From: Cymodocea nodosa
Lineage: Eukaryota; Streptophyta; Magnoliopsida; Alismatales; Cymodoceaceae
Assembly: GCA_036874045.1 (NCBI GenBank)
Contig: JAZBRI010000008.1
Span: forward strand, 11,733,001-11,797,000
Length of the DNA stretch: 64,000 bases
Direction: 5' to 3'
Part shown: positions 60,703-64,000 of the stretch, piece after piece
How positions within the stretch are numbered: the stretch's first letter is position 1
How the letters are laid out: each line of letters starts with the position of its first letter
Program-made: the position numbers and the translations under genes
Notes under the pieces: model-generated
What the model saw: the letters and a program-made list of their open reading frames with translations, nothing else
Told to the model about the DNA's origin: nothing
The model's database searches: none

Positions 60703-62310
60703 TGTTGAGTATTTTGTTTTGATGATGTGTGCTGAATGAAAATAATCATATTTGGTCAATTACTATTGCTTGTGAAAGGAAATTAAGTACGTCAATTAAT
60801 ACAGAAAAAGTTTACTAATATAAATACTTGTCTGTATTGGATATGAAATTATACTAAGTTAATGACTAGTTGTTTCATTGCATTAATTTCTCATTTAACT
60901 AAACGTTAAGTTAACATGTGCTTTTATTGCAAAGCATGATATGTTTTAAAGTTATATCTTCTGTATCATGAATAGTGCACGTTTAGACAACTCGTTAAGT
61001 TAGAGTGTTATTTGTATAGAGATCATGTGAGAACTCGTTAAGTTAGAGGCTTAAAGGTTAAAATAGGTCACGTGAGAACTCGTTAAGATAGTGAGTAAAA
61101 GAAGAGACGAACTCGTTAAGTTAGTGTTGTACACGCGGTGATATTATAAGTTACAAATGTTATATTGTATCACGTGAGGTGCATATGTTTAACTCGTGAA
61201 GTTAAAATAACTAAATGCGTTGAGTTACTATATTGAATACTAAGGCAACACGTTAGGTTAGTATTATGAAACTTAAGTTGTTATTTTTGCACATGGTAAA
61301 ATTCTTATTATAAAAACATTTGTTTATTATTGCTTCGTTGAGTTATCTGTAACACAACGGAGATGGTTCATTGAGTTATCGTAACACCATGGAGATAGTT
61401 CATTGAGTTAGCTACAGTACTTGTCACATGAGTTGGTACATGAGGAGCTTGTTAAGTTAGAAACGTTAAGTTATATATCTACTTGTGTTACTCGTTTAGT
61501 TAACATTAAAGTAACAACTTCTTATTACACTTGAAAGATTTTGGACGAGAAAGTTTATTTTGCAGGAAAATTTTCAAAGATCCAAGATTGATGATTAAAG
61601 AAAATTCGAAATGTAAATGTGGGTCAGAACGTGTGTATTTCGATGAAGGAAAAAGAAAAGACATGAATAAGTAGAAGATTGATAGTGATTAAACGTGGAG
61701 GATATGCATGAAATGAAGATATAGTATAAAAGGCATAGAATTCTCATTGATCAGTTATCCTTGCACACCAAATGAAAAATCTTTTCAAGGATCAAAAACA
61801 CCTCTTTGGGAAAAGCTCTTAGGTAGAAAAAAATTTAGTGAAGCAGAAAAAGGTAAGATATATTTCACTAAAGATTTGAAGTATCAAATGAAAGAAAATT
61901 CAGTGAAGCAGAAAAGGTTAGATTTATGTCACTAAAGATTTAAAGTATCAGAAGAAAGCAAATTCGGTGAAGTAGAGAAAGAATAGATATTCGTCACTAA
62001 AGAATTGCTAAAGAAGAAAGAGAAAAAGAAGAAGAAAGATCTCAAATAGGGAGAAATATTTTAAATTCCGTAAATTAGTTTTCTCTATTTGTAGTTATGA
62101 AATTGTATAGATGAAACATGGTATCGATATATAATTGCATCTACAATTTCTGAGGAGAATTGAATTGTATATTGTAATTGAAACCTTGAATAAAAATGAT
62201 TTTATGAAAATAGTGTCTCGACTTGTTTTTGAGTTTTAAAGTTTCAATTATAATTGAAAATATTGAAAAACACAATTCACCCCCCTCTTGTGTAGCCATA
62301 CGATCCTACA
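60703..62310 (+). repeat. B3 3' LTR
   Basis: 1608 bp, TGTTGAG...ATCCTACA. The repeat region at 60980-61510 has AACTCGTTAAGTTA and CGTTGAGTTA units with CACGTGA boxes, the same as in B1 but partly decayed. Confidence 0.93.
61725..61733 (+). promoter_or_regulatory. Probable TATA box, B3 LTR
   Basis: TATAAAAGG, followed by CATAGAATTCTCATTGATCA. Equivalent to the boxes in B1's LTRs. Confidence 0.5.
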
Positions 62311-62502
62311 AAAAGTCCAAGTATCATATGGAGTCGTAACTAACACTATAGGATTGCTAATTATATTCCACAGTTTGAAATCAATTGATTAAAAGAATAC
62401 TTTCATCCTATATTTCCAATAGCCATAATTGCTACCTTCGAATATAGGAGGACGATTAGTAGTCTATCCTTCAGTCATAATTAAGATTTCAGTATTTTCC
62501 AT
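62311..62502 (-). pseudogene. A3 gag, N-terminal fragment
   Basis: ATG 62502, MENTEILIMTEG, a TAG at the same Gln codon as A1's 400, then RPPIFEGSNYGYWKYRMKVFF, another stop, and DFKLWNIISNPIVLVTTPY to the B3 insertion. Confidence 0.88.
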
Positions 62503-62582
62503 TTTAAGCAGATGGTCCTAAGTAAATGACAGGAAAAACCAATTCCTAAATAGAGAAATGAGAGCTCTTAATTTAGATAAAT

Positions 62583-62594
62583 GCTCTAATACCA
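62583..62594 (-). other. A3 primer-binding site
   Basis: TGGTATTAGAGC on the minus strand; one change from canonical. Confidence 0.85.
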
Positions 62595-62596
62595 GT

Positions 62597-63780
62597 TGCA
62601 GGATCGTTGTATCACAAGAGGGGGGTGAATTATGTCTTTAGTAATTAAATTAGTAGTGGATAAAACAAGAGCACAAAACACTCGTAAATAAAATTTTATT
62701 CTTTATAAACTTTAAAGACAGAATTTACAATATCTTTTCAGCTCAATTCCCTTCTTGACGGCTTTGATACAGTAATGTTCGATATACAATTCAAATAGAA
62801 AATGAAGTCCGTATTCAAAACTAATTTTGAATTGTATAAAACCTAATCTTTATGTACACAGCTCTTTTCCTTCTTTTTGCTCAGCTTCTGTATCTCTTCT
62901 TCTCTAGTTGTCGAATTTCTGGACTTCTTGCCTTTGCAGCTCTTTTTCTGAAATTGCTTGGAATTTCGAACTTCTTCTATTGTTGAACTTTTCTGAATAT
63001 GAATATTCAAACTTAACTTTTCAGTTAGGGATCCAAATTGAATATTCAGACTTGGTTTTCGAGATTGGGATCCTTTGATGTAATGTAGCTTGTACTCTCT
63101 GTTAGTAGTTGAACTTTGACTTCATGTTCATCATGTTCATCCACTTAATCTATAATCCACGTACTAATTTTTTCTTTAATCCAAATTACTATCTTTTTGA
63201 ATTTCCACCTTCTCCACTATCATTTTGAATTTCCATGATCTACACTCATAGATTCACCAAAACTTTATCTTCTTGGAGATTTGTAGAATATCTTCTAAGT
63301 CTTTGTTTTAGTCGAACATTTATCCTTTAAGTCCTGTAAAATCTCAAACACTTATCTATAACTCTTCGAGTTTTTGCACCTACAAAATACATGACTGAAC
63401 ATAGCAAACTTATTTGTTTGTTAGTCATTTTATAAAACTCAAACAATTATCTAACTCTTTGATTTTCATTACCGAACGCACATGGAAAACACGTTACAAC
63501 TTAAAACATTAAAAACACATGTGTAGATAACTTAACTATACGAGTTTTTAATCATAACTATTCGACAAAAATGAAACGTTAACTATCCAAAAGTTTAACT
63601 ATTGAAAATCTAACTATTCGAAAACTTTAACTATCCGAAAGTTAACTATCCGAAATAAAAATGAAACTTTCTGATAACCTGTTAACATTTAATTACGTGA
63701 TAATTATACTTAGAGAATATTATTTAGACTTATATAAAATCTTTAATAAAGAATATATCATCAAAACAAAATTCCTAACA
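62597..63780 (-). repeat. A3 5' LTR
   Basis: 1184 bp, TGTTAGG...ATCCTGCA on the minus strand (terminal TACA changed to TGCA). Matches A2's LTR. TATTC follows at 63781 as the probable right target duplication. Confidence 0.91.
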
Positions 63781-64000
63781 TATTCAATTAACAACAATCC
63801 TATCTAGTTTGAGTTTCATTTCTAATGTATAAATGCAACATTCCTGGAATTCAAATTGCACTACCTTAACTCAAATAAATCTCCAGAAATTCATACAACT
63901 CAAAAATTCACAAATAAATATTCATCTGAAAGATAACTACTTCTAGTTTTTATGAAAAATCAGATACAAAAATATTCAAAACTGAAGTATCATCAAAATG
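63781..64000. other. Unassigned right flank
   Basis: 220 bp of AT-rich sequence with no match to any element in the window and no open frame of note. It could be older host DNA or an unrelated transposon. Confidence 0.5.

Larger units (their letters stand above)
57994..62310 (+). mobile_element. Ty1/Copia element B3, 3' part
   Basis: A plus-strand family-B element: ORF3 (truncated at its start by A2), 3' untranslated stretch, polypurine tract and complete 3' LTR. It sits in A3; AAAAG (62311-62315) is the expected right target duplication. The 5' part is represented only by 41335-41536. Confidence 0.88.
62311..63780 (-). mobile_element. Element A3, 5' end only
   Basis: Minus-strand family-A fragment: 5' LTR, primer site and the first 65 or so gag codons, cut by B3. 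Confidence 0.88.

Noticed and set aside
63781-64000. Right flank as a host exon.
   Set aside because: No open frame, splice signals or recognisable motif in 220 bp.

Overview
This 64-kb window is AT-rich plant nuclear DNA that consists almost entirely of LTR retrotransposons nested inside one another. No host gene, tRNA, rRNA or CRISPR array was recognised. Four Ty1/Copia families can be told apart, here called A, B, C and D. They look SIRE/Maximus-like: long LTRs (1.2-1.9 kb), a primer-binding site matching TGGTATCAGAGC (initiator tRNA-Met type), 5-bp target duplications, a gag with a CCHC knuckle and a coiled coil, a [10 protein letters not shown] reverse-transcriptase motif and, in A and B, a third gene (ORF3) downstream of pol. 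Two further insertions (SL1, SL2) look like solo LTRs, probably Ty3/Gypsy.

Layout, left to right. A1 (+) starts at the left edge (LTR end 1-263, gag-pol 364-4552) and is split by B1 (-, 5992-16925, complete with both LTRs and GTAAT duplications). A1 resumes at 16931 with a tandem array and ORF3 (17658-20207). At about 20207 an abrupt junction leads into B2 (-, 20208-41334; ORF3 start, pol, gag, 5' LTR). B2 is split by C1 (+, 22760-32671, duplication AGGAG), whose 3' LTR is itself split by SL1 (29776-31445, duplication TCATC), and by SL2 (34518-36725, duplication TTTAC). A 200-bp RT fragment of another B copy (B3, +) follows at 41335. Then comes A2 (-, 41537-57993), which is split by D1 (+, 49096-55955, duplication AAATC). 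B3 resumes with ORF3 and its 3' LTR (57994-62310). The window closes with A3 (-, 62311-63780: gag start and 5' LTR) and 220 bp of unassigned sequence.

Inferred order of events: A3, then B3 into A3, then A2 and B2 into B3, then D1 into A2, and C1 and SL2 into B2, with SL1 into C1. B1 into A1 is a separate stack. Deletions at about 20207 and 41536 removed several element ends. All coding regions are broken, mostly by C-to-T or G-to-A nonsense changes. Every gene is therefore given as a pseudogene.

The most interesting material is: (1) ORF3, a roughly 740-850-codon third gene in families A and B whose C-terminal half is homologous between them, with a candidate membrane segment only in A; (2) a repeated palindromic regulatory-looking module (TAACTATCCG / CGTTGAGTTA half-sites plus CACGTG boxes) shared by the LTRs of B, C and D, the internal spacer of A and the unrelated-looking SL2; (3) D1, a gag-only element whose gag and LTR 3' end match C1, with several extra polypurine tracts in its non-coding interior.
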